Shown here: positions 11,057 through 23,170 of the stretch, one piece after another
How positions within the stretch are numbered: position 1 is the first letter of the stretch
How the letters are laid out: every line of letters begins with the position of its first letter
Source: Hyperoodon ampullatus
Taxonomy: Eukaryota > Chordata > Mammalia > Artiodactyla > Ziphiidae
Reading direction: 5' to 3'
Length of the DNA stretch: 64,000 bases
NCBI GenBank assembly: GCA_949752795.1
Contig: OX457068.1
Location: 53,596,516 to 53,660,515 of the forward strand
The notes under the pieces: model-generated
What the model saw: only the letters and a program-made list of their open reading frames with translations
Told to the model about the DNA's origin: nothing
Database searches by the model: none
Translations under genes and position numbers: made by a program

Positions 11057-13693
11057 GATTATTGTAGCTTTGTAGTATAGTCTGAAGTCAGTGAGTCTGA
11101 TTCCTCCAGCTCCATTATTCTTTCTCAAGATTGCTGTAGCTATTCAGGATCTTTTGTGTTTCCATACAAATTGTGAAGTTTTTTGTTCTGGTTTTGTGAA
11201 AATTGTCAGTGATAGTTTGATAAGGATTGTATTGAATCTGTCAAATGCTTTAGGTAGTATAGTCATTTTCACAATGTTTATCCTTCCAATCCAAGAACAT
11301 AGTATATGTCTCCATTTATTTGTATCATCTTTAATTTTTTTTCATTAGTGTCTTATAATTTTCTGCATATAGATCTTTTGTCTCCTTAGGTAGATTTATT
11401 CCTAGTTATTTTATTCTTTTTGTTGCAGTGGTAAATAGGTGTGTTTTCTTAATTACACTTTTAGATTTTCCATGATTAGTGTATAGGAATGCCAGAGATT
11501 TCTGTGCATTAATTTTGTATCCTTCTAGTTTACCAAATTCATTGATTAGCTGTAGTAGTTTTCTGGTAGCATCTTTAGGATTCTCTATGTATAATATCAT
11601 GTCATCTGTAAACAGTGACAGCTTTATTTTTTCTTTTTCAATTTGGATCCTTTTATTTCTTTTTCTTCTTGATTGTTGTGTCTAAAAATTCCAAAACTAA
11701 TTTGAATAATAGTGGTGAGAGTGGGCAACCTTGCCTTGCTCCTGATCTTAGTGATAATGTTTTCACTTTTTCACCATTGAGGACGATGTTGACTGTGGGT
11801 TTGTCATATATGGCCTTTATTATATTGAGGAAAGTTCCCTCTATGCCTACTTTCTGGAGGGATTTTGTCATAAATAGGTGTTGAATTTTGTCAAAAGCTT
11901 TTTCTACATCTATTGAGATGATCATATGGTTTTTATTCTTCAATTTGGTAATATGGTGTATCACATTGATTGATTTGGGTATATTGAAGAATCCTTGTAT
12001 TCCTGGGATAAACCCCACATGATAATGATGTATGATCCTTTTAATGTGCTATTGGATTCTGTTTGCTAGTATTTTGTTGAGGATTTTTGCATCTATGTTC
12101 ATCAGTGATATTGGCCTCTAGTGTTCTTTCTTTGTGACATCTTTGTCTGGTTTTGTTATCAGGGTGATGATGGTCCAATAGAATGAGTTTGGGAGTGTTC
12201 TTCCCTCTGCTATATATTGGAGGAGTTTGAGAAAGATAGGTGTTAGCTCTTCTCTAAATGTTTTATAGAATTCACCTGTGAAGCCATCTTGTCCTGGGCT
12301 TTTGTTTTTTGGAAGATTTTTAATCACAGTTTCAATTTCACTACTTGTTATTGATTTGCTCATATTTTCTATTTTTTCCTGGTTCAGTCTCAGAATGTTG
12401 TGCGTTTTCACGAATTTGTCCATTTCTTCCAGGTTGTCCATTTAATTGGCATATAGTTGCTTGTATCAATCTTTCATGATCCTACATATTTCTGAAGTGT
12501 CAGTTGTTACTTCTTCTTTTTCATTTCTAACTCTATTGATTTGTGTCTTCTCCCTTTTTTTCTTGATGAGTCTGGCTAATGGTTTATCAATTTTTTTTTC
12601 TTCTCGAATAATCAGCTTTTAGTTTTATTGACCTATGTTATCATTTCTTTTTCATTTATTTCTAATCTGATCTCTATGATTTCTTTCCTTCTGCTTACTT
12701 TGGGGTCTTTTGTTCTTCTTTCTCTAATTGCTTTAGGTGTAAGTTTAGGTTCTTTATTTGAGATGTTTCTTATTTCTTAAGGTAGGATTGTATTGCTATA
12801 AAGTTTCCTCTTAGAACTGCTCTTGCTCCATCCCATAGGTTTTGGTTTGGCGTGTTTTCATTGTCATTTGTCTCTAGGTATTTTTTTATTTCCTCTTTGA
12901 TTTCTGCAGTGATCTCTTGGTTATTAAGTAGTGTATAGTTCAGCCTCCATGTGTTTGTATATTTTACAGATATTTTCCTGTAATTGATGCCTAGTCTCAT
13001 GGTGTTGTAGTCGAAAAATATACTTGATATGATTTCAATTTTCTTAAATTTACCAAACCTTGATTTGTGACCCAAGATATGATCTATCCTGGAGAATATT
13101 CCATTAGCACTTGAGAAGCACGTGTATTCTGTTGTTTTTGGATGGAATGTCCTATTGATATCAATTAAATATGTCTTGTTTAATGTATCACTTAAAGCTT
13201 TTGTTTCCTTATTTATTTTCTTTTTGGATGACCTGTCCACTGGTGAAAGTGGGGTGTTAATGTCCCCTATTATGATTGTGTTACTGTTGTCTTCCCCTTT
13301 CATGGCTGTTAGTATATGCTTTATGTATTGGGGTGCTCCAATGTCGGGTGCATAAATATTTACAATTGTTATAACTTCTTCTTGGATTGATCCCTTGATC
13401 ATTATGTGATGTCCTTCTTTGTCTCTTGTAATAGCTTTTGTTTTAAAGTCTATTTTGTCTGATATGAGAATTGCTACTCCAGCTTTCTTTGATTTCCTTT
13501 TGCATTGAATATCCATTTCCATCCCCTCACTTTCAGTCTGCATGTGTCCCTAGGTGTGAGGTGGGTCTCTTGTGGACAACATATATATGGCATCTTGGTT
13601 TTCTATCCATTCAGCCAGTGTATGTCTTTTGGTTGGAGCATTTAATCCATTTACATTTAAGGTAATTATCGATATGTATGTTCCTATTAGCAT
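11045..13693 (-). pseudogene. L1-B ORF2 pseudogene, 5' two thirds
   Basis: The start ATG is read from 13693. The endonuclease region is carried by a 257-codon frame at 12770-13543, the longest L1 frame in the window, and includes the INIYAPDIGAPQYI block. RT blocks are at 11653-12018 and 12118-12441. The RT catalytic box at 11601-11612 reads FTDD, not FADD. It ends at 11045 where L1-C interrupts it; the remaining C-terminus is at 34576 onward. Confidence 0.85.
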
Positions 13694-13751
13694 TTTCTTA
13701 ATTGTTTTGGGCATTTTTTTGCAGGTCTTTTCCTTCTCTTGTGTTTCCTGC

Positions 13752-14635
13752 CTAGTGAAGTTCCTTTAACATTTATTGTAAAGCTGGTTTGGTGGTGCTG
13801 AATTCTCTTAACATTTGCTTGTCTGTAAAGGTTGTAATTTCTCCTTCAAATCTGAATCAGATCCTTCCTAGGTAGAATTATCTTGGTTGTAGGTTTTTCT
13901 CCTTCATCATTTAAAATATGTCCAGACACTCCCTTCTGGCTTGCAGAGTTTCTGCTGAACGATCAGCAGTTAACCTTATGGGGGATTCCCTTGTGTGTTA
14001 TTTGTTGTTTTTCCCTGCTGCTTTTAATATTTTATCTTTGTATTTAATTTTTGATAGTTTGATTAATATGTGTCTTTGCATGTTTCTCCTTGGATTTATC
14101 CTTTATGGGACTATCTGCCCTTCTTGGACTTGATTGACTTTCCTTTCCCATATTAGGGAAGTTTTCATCTATAATCTCTTCAAATACTTTCTCATTCCCT
14201 TTCTTTTTCTTCTGAGACCCCTATAATTCGAATGTTGGTGTGTTTAATATTGTCCCAGAAGTCTCTGAGCCTGTTCTCAATTCTTTTCTTTCTTTTTTCT
14301 TTATTCTGCTCTGCAGTAGTTATTTCCAGTATTTTATCTTGTAGCTCACTTATCTGTTCTTCTGCCTCAGTTATTCTGCTATTGACCCCTTCTAGAGAAT
14401 TTTTAATTTCATTTATTGTGTTGTTCATCATGGTTTGTTTGCTCTTTAGTTCTTCTAGGTCCTTGTTAAACACTTCTTATATTTTCTACATTCTATTTCC
14501 AAGATTATGGATCATCTTTACTATCATTATTCTGATTTCTTTTTAAGGTAGACTGTCTATTTCCTCTTCATTTGTTTGGTCTGGTGTGTTTTTGCCTTGC
14601 TCCTTCATCTGCTGTGTTTTTCTCTGTCTTCTCAT
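13752..14635 (-). pseudogene. L1-B ORF1 pseudogene
   Basis: The start ATG is read from 14635 (MRRQRKTQQMKEQ). A coiled coil follows at 14192-14473 (MFNKDLEELKSKQTMMNNTI), then the RRM entry DNIKHTNIRIIGV and a broken C-terminal domain. It ends at a TAG near 13754-13752. The sequence is clearly a different L1 subfamily from the ORF1 at 10058-10959. Confidence 0.82.
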
Positions 14636-16919
14636 TTAGCTTAACTTACTGTGTTTGGGGTCTCCATTTCACAGGCTGCTGGTTTGTAGTTCCCATTATT
14701 TTTGGTGTCTGTCCCCAGTGGCTAAGGTTGGTTCAGTGGGTTGTATAGGCTTCCTGGTGGAGGGTACTAGTGCCTGTGTTCTGGTGGATGAGTCTGGATC
14801 TTTTCTTCCTGCTGGGCTGGTCCACATCTGGTTGTGTGTTTTTGGTGTCTGTCGCCTTATTATGATTTTAGGCAGCCTCTCTGCTAATGGATGGGTTTTT
14901 GTTCCTGTCTTGCTAGTTGTTTGGCATAGGGTGTCCAGGACTGTAGCTTGCTGGTCGTTGAGTGGAGCTGGGTGTCGGTGTTAAGATGGAGATCTCCGAG
15001 AGATTACATGGAGCTGGGAGGTCTCTTGTGGACCAGTGTCCTGAACTTGGCTCTCCCACCTCAGAGGCACAGCCCTGACACCTGGCTGGAGTATCAATAG
15101 CCTGTCATCCACACAGCTCAGAATAAAAGGGAGAAAAGAAAGAAAGAAAGAAAGAAAGGAAGAAAGAAAGAAAGAAAATAACAAAATAAAATAAATTTAT
15201 TGAAATAAATAAGAAATAATTATTTAAAAAATTTTTTAAGTAATAAAAAATAGAAAGAGAATGAAGAGAGCTACCAAACCAAAAAACAAATCCACCAATG
15301 ATAACAATTGCTAAAAACTATACAAAAATTTAAAAAAAATAAATAAAAACAATAAAACAGACAGACAGAATCCAGGACAAATGGTAAAAGGAAAACTATA
15401 CAGAAAAGATCACACACAGAAGCAGACACATACACACTCACAAAAAGAGAAAAAGCCAAAATATGTATATATATCAATTGCTCCCAATGTCCACCTCCTC
15501 AATTTGGGATGATTCGTTGTCTATTCAGGTATTCCACAGATACAGGGTATATCAAGTTGATTGTGGATATTTAATCCACTGCTCCTGAGGCTGCATGGAG
15601 AAATTTCCCTTTCTCTTCTTTTTTCGCACAGCTCCTGGGGTTCAGCTTTGGATTTGGACCCACCTCTGCATGTAGGGCTTCTTTTCTTCCCTCAGACAGC
15701 ACGGGGCTAAAGGAGCAGCTGATTCGGGAGCTCTGGCTCACTCAGGCTGGAGAGAGGGAGTGGTATGGTGTTCGGTGTGAGCTTGTGGCGGCAGAGGCCA
15801 GCATGATATTTCACCAGCCTGAGGTGCACAGTGTTTTATCCCAGGGAAGTTGTCCCTGGATCACGGGACCCTTGCAGTGCTGGGCTGCACAGGCTCCCGG
15901 GAGAGGATGTGTGGATAGTGACCTGTGCTTGCACATAGGCTTCTTGGTGGCTGCAGCAGCAGCCTTAGCGTCTCATCCCCGTCTCTGTGGTCTGCACTGA
16001 TAGCCGCGGCTCATGCCTATCTCTGGAACTCCTTTAAGTGGTGCTCTTAATCCCCTCTCCTCGGGCACTGTGAAACAAACAGGCAAGAAAAAGTCTCTTG
16101 CCTCCTCAGCACCTCCAGACTTTTTCCTGGAGTCCCTCCCGGCCAGCTGTGGTGCACTAGCCCCTTCAGGCTGTGTTCACGCAGCCAACACCAGTCCTTT
16201 CCCTGAAATCTGCCCTCCGAAGCCAAAACCTCAGCTCCCAGCCCCAACCCATCACAGAGTGTTAGCAGACAAGCCTCTAGGGCTGGTGAATGTTGGTCAG
16301 CACCGATCCTTTGTATGGGAATCTCTCTGTTTTGCCCTCCGCAACCCTGTTGCTGCACTCTCCTCCATGGCTCCGAATCTTCCCCCTTTGCTGCCTGCAG
16401 TCTCTGCCCATGAAGGGGCTTCCTAGTGTGTGGAAACTTTTCCTCCTTCACAACTCCCTTCCACTTGTGCAGGTCCCTTCCCTATTCTTTTGTCTGTTTT
16501 TTCTTTTTTCTTTTGCCCTAACTGGGTATGTGGGGAGTTTGTTGCCTTTTGGGAGGTCTGAAGTCTTCTGCCAGCGTTCAGTAGGTGTTCTGTAGGAGTT
16601 GTTCCACATGTCGATGTATTTCTGATGTATTTGTGGGGAGGAAGGTGATCTCCACGTCTTACTCTTCTGCCATCTTGAAGCTCCCCCTTCTTTTTTTTTT
16701 TTTTTTTTTTTTTTTTGCGGTACGCGGGCCTCTCACTGTTGTGGCCTCTCCCGTTGCGGAGCACAGGCTCCGGACACGCAGGCTCAGCGGCCATGGCTCA
16801 TGGGCCCAGCCGCTCCGCGGCATGTGGGATCCTCCCGGACCGGGGCACGAACCCGTATGCCCTGCATCGGCAGGCGGACTCTCAACCACTGCGCCACCAG
16901 GGAGGCCCGAAGCTCCCCC
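14636..16919 (-). promoter_or_regulatory. L1-B 5'UTR / internal promoter (long type)
   Basis: About 2.05 kb once the SINE is removed. The 5'-most bases on the minus strand are GGGGGAGCTTCAAGATGGC; CAAGATGGC is a consensus YY1 site, known in other L1 promoters to set the transcription start. The outer part (15.6-16.7 kb) is GC-rich, the inner part (15.13-15.47 kb) A-rich with a GAAA run. Open frames here, such as 15785-16000 and 16013-16426, are chance frames in GC-rich sequence. Confidence 0.75.
15133..15177. repeat. (GAAA)n simple repeat
   Basis: About 45 bp of GAAA units with one GGAA interruption, inside the L1-B 5'UTR, followed by an A-rich stretch. It probably grew after insertion. Confidence 0.9.
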
Positions 16920-16924
16920 TTCTT
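16677..16924 (-). mobile_element. CHR-2 type SINE with 16-bp target duplications
   Basis: A tRNA-derived cetacean SINE of the GGCTTCCCTGGTGG class, minus strand. The A tail is the T run at 16691-16716 and the body runs to 16908. Perfect 16-bp duplications GAAGCTCCCCCTTCTT flank it (16677-16692 and 16909-16924). CpGs are well kept compared with the other copies in the window, so it is the youngest-looking one. It landed within the first dozen bases of L1-B and splits that element's 5' end from its own target duplication. Confidence 0.92.
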
Positions 16925-16938
16925 ATCAGGCTCTTTTT
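16920..16938 (-). repeat. L1-B target-site duplication, 5' copy
   Basis: On the minus strand this reads AAAAAGAGCCTGATAAGAA, immediately before the L1-B 5' end. The identical 19 bases occur on the plus strand at 36125-36143, right after the L1 3' end there. Target duplications of one insertion must be direct repeats; here they are inverted relative to each other. Confidence 0.9.
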
Positions 16939-18820
16939 ATTACATGCTTTTAGTTGGGATATGAGCTTGTGTGCTTCGAGCAATAGTGCCTAACACATTA
17001 TGTTAAAATCATATTATTAATGTCAATAGAATTGTCTATAATTCAGAATTATTTAGGATGCTTAAGCTCTAAATGCCATCGGTATTAGGGGAAAAAGGAG
17101 AGAGGTGAGGATGGGCTGAATAAGCAAGAGATGTTTTGCTGGAGAAGGGTAAATTTATCTGGACCTTGAGGGACGATAGTGCTTGCAGAGCTAAACAGGG
17201 AATGAGGTTCTATGTGGGCAGAGCAACAGCTGTGGCATGATCCAGGCACATGTAGGTCTGGTGAGAAACTCACTGGACCAGGTTCAGACCCATGAAGTCC
17301 ACTGTGCTGTGTGGACGTGAGCCTTTTCTCCTAGAGGTGTCTTCAATGCCCATTTCAGATGAGAATACCTTTCTGGAAGTGACAACAATGTCAACTGAAT
17401 TTTCTTATCTTCCCATTATACAATAAGGATGTGATTTGTTGTTACATTTATGAGACAGTTTTTGAAATCTCTTTGAAGATAATTGTCAGTTCCTGCAGTA
17501 AAAATGAGCCCTTCATGTGACTTTCCCCCCAAAGTCCCCTAATCTGGTTGAGTTTGCAATTCTTGACTCTATCATCATGTCCCATTAAGATTAAAATGTG
17601 GAGTGATTTCAAGGGGTCCAGGGCTGGGGCAGAAAATAAATGCATGATGTTCTAATTGCTATTTAACATCATGGAATTGGAAGGAATGAGGTTAATGGAC
17701 CACCCCAATGCATATGCAATCTTCCTCATTCTGAATTGTTCTCTGGGATTTTTGATTACCCACTGAAGAAATATAGCCTCCTATGGAGACTAATAGCATC
17801 CTCAGAGGCCTCTGTTCATACCCTGTGATTAAACCATAATTTTTGCAAATATCCTTAACCTCTCTTCAGCTTTGAAAATGGTCTAGCCAGATTTTGAAAA
17901 TGTCTTGCCTCCAACATGTCCATAGGCATGGCAATCACCTGTCTTAATGTTTTCCAAGGTAGTTTCTATGTCTCATAACCTGTGCCATCATAAAACCTAG
18001 TCCAAAGAATATGGGCTGGAAAAGTTTGGCAAATGCACTTAAAGGAAACTGCCTTCAATGTGCTCAGTGAAATAGCTTTCATTTTACCACTAACATAAAC
18101 CCATAATTAGACCTACTTATCTCCAGTCATAACAAGTCCTTCTGCTTCTCAGTTCTGTTCCTACATCAAGCATGGGTTCAGAATCACTCTATACAATGCT
18201 CCTTTCCTTGATAAAACTCTTCAAGAGTCAATTCAAGACCTCCTAGACAGTCTAAGACACAAGGTCTTGCCCTTTGATATTTTCCTTGAATCCTTCCTGT
18301 CTGATCCACATACCTTCACTCTTAGCCAAGGTCTGTAATTTGTTTTTGTTTTTTATTTGTTTTGTGTTTCTTCTTTCACTCTATTGCATCATTCTAAAGG
18401 CATATGCAAAATTTTAGTCTTTTTAGTTCACAGTTCTTTGGATCAAAAATACTCCTAAGAGGATGGATCTAAGGACTCTCATAGATATCAGAACCTAATA
18501 TAGATCATGACATCATAGATTTATAACCATATTCTGCTATCAAATGAAGGTTTTGAGATCTTAGGAAGAGTGAGTTTATCTAGGAAGAGTAAAAGAGCTA
18601 TGAATTACTAGGGCCAGAGAGTAGATTGTGATAAACTCTTATGAACCATGCATCCCTGTATTCCTGTTCTTTTATAGTGTTCTTTCATATTTATTCTTGG
18701 ATTTTAGCTGTGATTTTCTTTGCCTATGGGACATTAGCAACTCTGAAAAGCACAAAGGCATGAAATGCTTGCAAAGTGGGACTTGCTTTCTTGCAATACT
18801 GCCACTTAAAAAAAAAACCC
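16939..18820. other. No gene seen; old single-copy sequence
   Basis: No repeat or coding signal that I can support. The open frames at 17085-17273 and 17448-17645 are short and have no recognisable content. The segment lies inside the proposed inverted interval. Confidence 0.5.
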
Positions 18821-18824
18821 TCAG

Positions 18825-19075
18825 GATCACTCATTGGAGATAACATGACACAGTAGACATCAAAAACAAACCACCAGACATAAGAGACCACCTAAGACCA
18901 TCCATTCCCAGTTATCTTCCAGGTGACTATAACTACAGAGTGATACCAGATGAGACCAGAAGAAATCCATCCAGCTGAGTCCAACCCAAATTTCTGACCC
19001 ACAAATAAAATGGTGGTTGTTTTTAAACCACTAGTTTTGAGAATAGTTTATTTCACAGCAGTGGATAACTAACAC
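18825..19075 (+). mobile_element. MLT1-type LTR (MaLR), 3' part
   Basis: The MLT1 3' end is recognisable: CCAGCTGAGTCCAACCCAAA, then a polyadenylation-like AATAAA, GGTTGTTTTTAAACCACTAG, and the terminal GGATAACTAACACA. It is well decayed and lacks the 5' part. Confidence 0.75.
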
Positions 19076-20310
19076 ATATTTTAAGCAGAATAGTAACATG
19101 AGCTAACTCAAGTTATAAAAGGATCTCTCTGACTACTGTGTGGAGTCCATATCATAGAGGAATAAGGCTAGAAGCCTAGGGACAATAAAGAGATGATTGC
19201 AGTAGGTAAGGATTGATGTGGGATGTGAGAAGGAATCTGGACTAAAAGGGACTGAGATAATTCTGAAATCTAGCTGGACACAACTATTTTTTCAAGGATA
19301 GGAAATATATCTTGACTGAGTCCCAGGTCTGCTTCCAGGTGTGGCTCCTATTCCATTTTTTTCTCCATAACATTTGGTTACATCTTCTGAGAAACACTTT
19401 TTTTTCTCCCATGAAAAATAGCAAGTGGTTTCCTATGAATGTCTTTCTCAGACTGCTTCCTGATCTTTGAAGTTTGAGCCCTAGAGTTCTCTTTTCATTT
19501 TGACTTATCTCAACCACTTTAGGTACAGACCATCAGTGTTTTCACTAATTTTACTAATGCAATCCTCTTAAAAATGTTGTGTGTTTCTTATAAATCTTAT
19601 TTGTGTTCACCCAATGCCCCCAAAACCACATCCAGAATTCTTTTCAAAGCAAGCATCTCCACAATTTGAATGTGTCAGGCTACCATAGAACAGTATTCTT
19701 AAGATCCTTGTTACCTGGGAAGCTCTACTAAGCACTGTCTTAAATCTTTCTGAAGTTTTAACAAAGAGTTTTACAAACCCTTTATTTGATCTTTACTGAG
19801 GTTATTTTTTACTTTGAGAATATTTAGTCAACCAGAGAGACCAGTGATGTGAAAGTTTTATTTTCCAACTCAGCCAGTCCTGGCTCCTCTACATTTTATC
19901 TGAATTTTACTTGAAAACTAAGTAATCAACACTTTAGTTAGTCTCTTTCTTCCTATATTTTATCATATACAATTGAAAGAAGTAAATTGACATTGTTAAA
20001 ATTCTGTTTGGAAATCTCCTTAGCCAAATCCACAAGGTTCCAAGTACACTTTCTATCTTCCAATTACCACAGGTGCTCATTTAGACAATATTTTATACTC
20101 CCATAAATCACCATTTTCCAAGCCTCCAAAAGCACTTTACTCACTATTTTGCCTGCCTTCACTTTTTGGTTCACTCTTTTTCCAAACTTCACTAACAGAT
20201 TCCTTCCCACATTTCCAGATCTCTCCTGCTGTCCAATCCCAAAGCCTATGCCACATGTTTAGGATTTTAGTTACAACAACACTCTGCTTCTAGATAATTT
20301 AATAGACTAG
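19076..20310. other. No gene seen; old sequence
   Basis: The stretch 19090-19260 (AAAGGATCTCTCTGACTACT onward) resembles an ancient dispersed repeat whose family I cannot name. The rest shows nothing recognisable. Confidence 0.4.
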
Positions 20311-20760
20311 TAATGGCCCCCAATAAATCATATCCCTGTATCTACCACACGCTTGTGTAGTCCCTTCACACGTAGACTCTGGGCTTGGCCATATAGAATA
20401 TCAATAAACATGATGCAGAGATTTGAAAGTGCTTAAGCATTGGAGATGGCTCTCTTGAAATTCTGTCCCCACCATGTAAAGCTTCTGACTCTTCTGCTAG
20501 AGACACATGGCCCAGCTGACATCTTTACACAACCACCAGACATAGGAGGCCATTTAAGTTTATCCAGCCTGAGATAAGTTGTCAGAATAGCATAGTCGTA
20601 AGAGTGACCTCAAGAAAAACTAGCAGAAGAAATATCCACCTGAGCCCAGCCCAAATTCCTGACGCACAGAATTTACTTTTTATTAAAAAGTAAATGAAAC
20701 TATTGCAATTTTAAGCCATTATGCTTCGCAGTATATTATTAGACAGCAATAGATAACCAA
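20311..20760 (+). mobile_element. MLT1-type 5' LTR of a MaLR provirus
   Basis: It begins near AATGGCCCCCAATAAA and contains the MLT1 core (TGAGCCCAGCCCAAATTCCT). It ends at GCAATAGATAACC, followed eight bases later by a primer-binding-site-like TGGTACCAGG. A second LTR lies downstream at 21885. Confidence 0.72.
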
Positions 20761-21884
20761 AAGAGAAACTGGTACCAGGAGTGAGTACTATTATAATAAA
20801 TACTAAATCATGTGACATTAGCTTTGAAACTGGGAAGCAGTTAGAATCTGAAAGAAAGAGAGGCTCATGTTATATAGCAGCAGAATAACTGACAAAAATA
20901 TTGTTGGCAGAGATTTGGAACACAGAAAATGTACTTAATGAATTTATAACTCTGACTAGAACAATCTCTGGATAGAATGTTAAAAAATATCAGCTGGATA
21001 TTTCTAGCTATGTATGATTACTGTAAGATAGGTATAAACTAAATATTGTTTTGTTTTCTTGTGAATTTGAAAGACATATGAAGGGCCCAAAATTTTTCAG
21101 ATTGGAAAACAAAACTATTTTTCACCCCTAATCTCTCCAACCAGTCAAATATTCCCAAAAAAGGAAATGATCTCTCTGTAAATATCAAATCAAGGGTATG
21201 GCTGTAACATCATTTGTTAAAACTTTAGAAAGATAGGGATAGCATCCAATAAAGTCTCACAGGTAGAGCAAATATATCTAGGAATCTAAAGGTTGTGTCT
21301 GTTACTAGCTTATCATACTTTAAATGGAGAAGACTTGACTCAAAAAGAAATGTGGTTGTAGCATTTTTCATATCTTAGTGGTGTGAAAATAATATTATTT
21401 GGAAGCCCGCAAGGCTTTTAGTGGAATTTTATTAGCTTGAGCTAAATGGAACAAAGAAAGTTCAAAATAAAAAGAGACCTCTGATTGCTCAATGTGTACG
21501 TGCAGGAAACAGCTTGAAAGAGCTGCTCATTTGCAAAAATAGAGTCTTTGTTATGTAAAAGGAAACATGGACAGGTGAAGTCAAGTGCCTAGATGGAAGA
21601 GCTAAAACTGGGAGAGAAAATAGATAGGGAAACTTATCTATAAGGGAGAGAAATAGATAAGGAAACTATCACTGGAAGTAGAATTATTCCCTAATTAGGG
21701 AATATCTCTTGTCCAGATGAGTGGAACTCAACAGCATGTGCCTGGTTTTATTTCAGAATTACTACAGACCAGTTAATTATTGAAGAATTTTGTACATTGG
21801 TTATTTAAACACTGGTAATTTGATGTCAGCCATAGTGGGAATATTTACACTACAAGTATCAGCAAATCTACAAATCAGAGATTT
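20761..21884 (+). mobile_element. MaLR internal region (degenerate) with primer-binding site at 20770-20783
   Basis: Sequence between two MLT1-type LTRs. It opens with TGGTACCAGGAGTG at 20770-20783, the expected place and form of a retroviral primer-binding site, then ACTAAATCATGTGACATTAG and a Gln/Glu-rich stretch typical of the start of MaLR internal sequence. At 1.1 kb it is shorter than intact MaLR interiors. No open frame survives and no pol is seen, as normal for MaLRs, which depend on other elements' enzymes. Confidence 0.5.
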
Positions 21885-22203
21885 TAATTTTTTTCAGAGA
21901 CCCAGTTGATCAGCAGCCCATGGCTGCCATGTAAACAAGCCCAGGCTTATTTACTGGAGGATGAGAAGCCACCTGGAACAGAGATGAATCATCCCAGCTG
22001 CAGCTCACCTAAACCAACCAGTCTACTAACTGGAAGGTGTGTGAGTAAGGCCATGTGGGACCATCCACACCCAGCTGACCTGCCAGATGGCTTTAGAACT
22101 CCCCAGTTGAACTGCAACCTTGTGGGCAATACTGAAATGCTTATTGTTTTAAGACACTAAGTTTGGGTGGTTTGTTATGTAGCAATAGATAACCAGAACA
22201 ACA
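21885..22203 (+). mobile_element. MLT1-type 3' LTR, 5'-shortened
   Basis: It contains GCCATGTAAACAAGCCCAGG, GGAGGATGAGAAGCCACCTG and the terminal TAAGACACTAAGTTTGGGTG ... GCAATAGATAACC. It is quite different from the LTR at 20311, so the pair may be an old, diverged provirus or two separate insertions. Confidence 0.75.
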
Positions 22204-22209
22204 GGTTAA

Positions 22210-22838
22210 TAATTTCTCATCCCATTCAGTAAAATCCATAATTCTTAGTATGATGTAGTAATCCTACATGATCTGACCACCCAATAGGTCCTAATCTCAT
22301 TTCTTGGTACTTTTCCCCCTTGTGTAGGCTGCTCAAGCCATTCTGGTTTCTTGGTTGTTACTCAAATAGGACAAAACACTTTCCAACTTCAGAGCTTTTG
22401 CACTTGCCATTCTCCCTGAAACACTCTTCCAGGCAGATACCCACATGGCCCCCTCTTTTAGATTTATTATCAAATGTCACCTCATCAGAGGCTATCCTTC
22501 ATAAAATAGCCCCCTTCACTTCATTCCCCTTCACATTGCTCTATTTTCCTTCATAACATATATCTAATAACTTGTATTATTACATGTTATCACATAATAT
22601 ATACACACATATATTTCAATAATCCATATGACTATATGCAATATACAGCAGGTACATACAACTATAATCACATGAATATATTACATATTACTATATTTTT
22701 TTATTTATCTGCTACCAATAAAATATAATTTCTTTGAAAGCAAGGCATTATCTCTATTGTTCTCTTCCATATCTTTAACCCTTAGAACTAACCTGGCACC
22801 TAGAAGGTGCTTAATAAGTATTTGTTGAATGAATTATT
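22210..22838 (+). mobile_element. L2 LINE, 3' end
   Basis: Typical L2 3' sequence: AGAGCTTTTGCACTTGCCAT, CTTCCAGGCAGATACCC, CAAATGTCACCTCATCAGAG, and the terminus GGTGCTTAATAAGTATTTGT followed by GAATGAAT. This is an ancient element shared by all mammals. The frame at 22320-22556 is part of it. Confidence 0.75.
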
Positions 22839-22959
22839 TATGTGGAATATGTTACATATCACATGTATGGCACTCTATTATGTACTTGGAAGAGAAGATA
22901 GAGAATAATGCAAAAATACAACCTATGCTTTGATAATGATAATAATATATATATATAGA

Positions 22960-23170
22960 CACAGTGCTTCTATGTACCTGGCACTGAAGTATGTGCTTTA
23001 CATATGTGAACTCATTTAATTTCTCTTTAATCCTATGAAGTATGTACTATCATTATCCCCATTTTAGAAATGAGGAAAATTAGGTATGGGGGGTTACATA
23101 CTTGCTCAACATCCCACAGCTAATAAATGTCAGAATCAGATTCCAACCAAGCAGTGGACTTGAGTTCAGT
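22960..23170 (+). mobile_element. MIR SINE
   Basis: The MIR core is clear: TGTACCTGGCACTGAAGTAT, TATCATTATCCCCATTTTAG, AATGAGGAAA, then the CACAGCTAATAA block. Strand plus, strongly decayed. Confidence 0.8.

Larger units (their letters stand above)
11045..16919 (-). mobile_element. L1-B, 5' portion: 2-kb 5'UTR, ORF1, ORF2 to RT region
   Basis: A minus-strand L1 with a complete 5' end. The first bases read GGGGGAGCTTC then CAAGATGGC, and are interrupted by a CHR-2 SINE. A long 5'UTR (16919-14636), ORF1, and ORF2 up to mid-RT follow. It lacks its last 1.5 kb. A 3'-truncated L1 cannot arise by target-primed reverse transcription, so the missing end must lie elsewhere: the fragment at 34576-36124 starts at the adjacent ORF2 position and carries this element's target duplication. 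It differs more from the other L1s than they do from each other. Confidence 0.88.

Noticed and set aside
15785..16451. Open frames of 71-137 codons on both strands as a possible host gene
   Set aside because: They lie wholly inside the GC-rich L1-B 5'UTR and show no domain or splice context.
1114..17017. TAAAGTCATATTAT at 1114-1127 and TAAAATCATATTAT at 17004-17017 as target duplications of the whole L1 block
   Set aside because: 13 of 14 match, but the sequence is AT-rich, leaves 84 unexplained bases beside the L1-B 5' end, and is superseded by the exact 19-bp duplication at 16920-16938 and 36125-36143.
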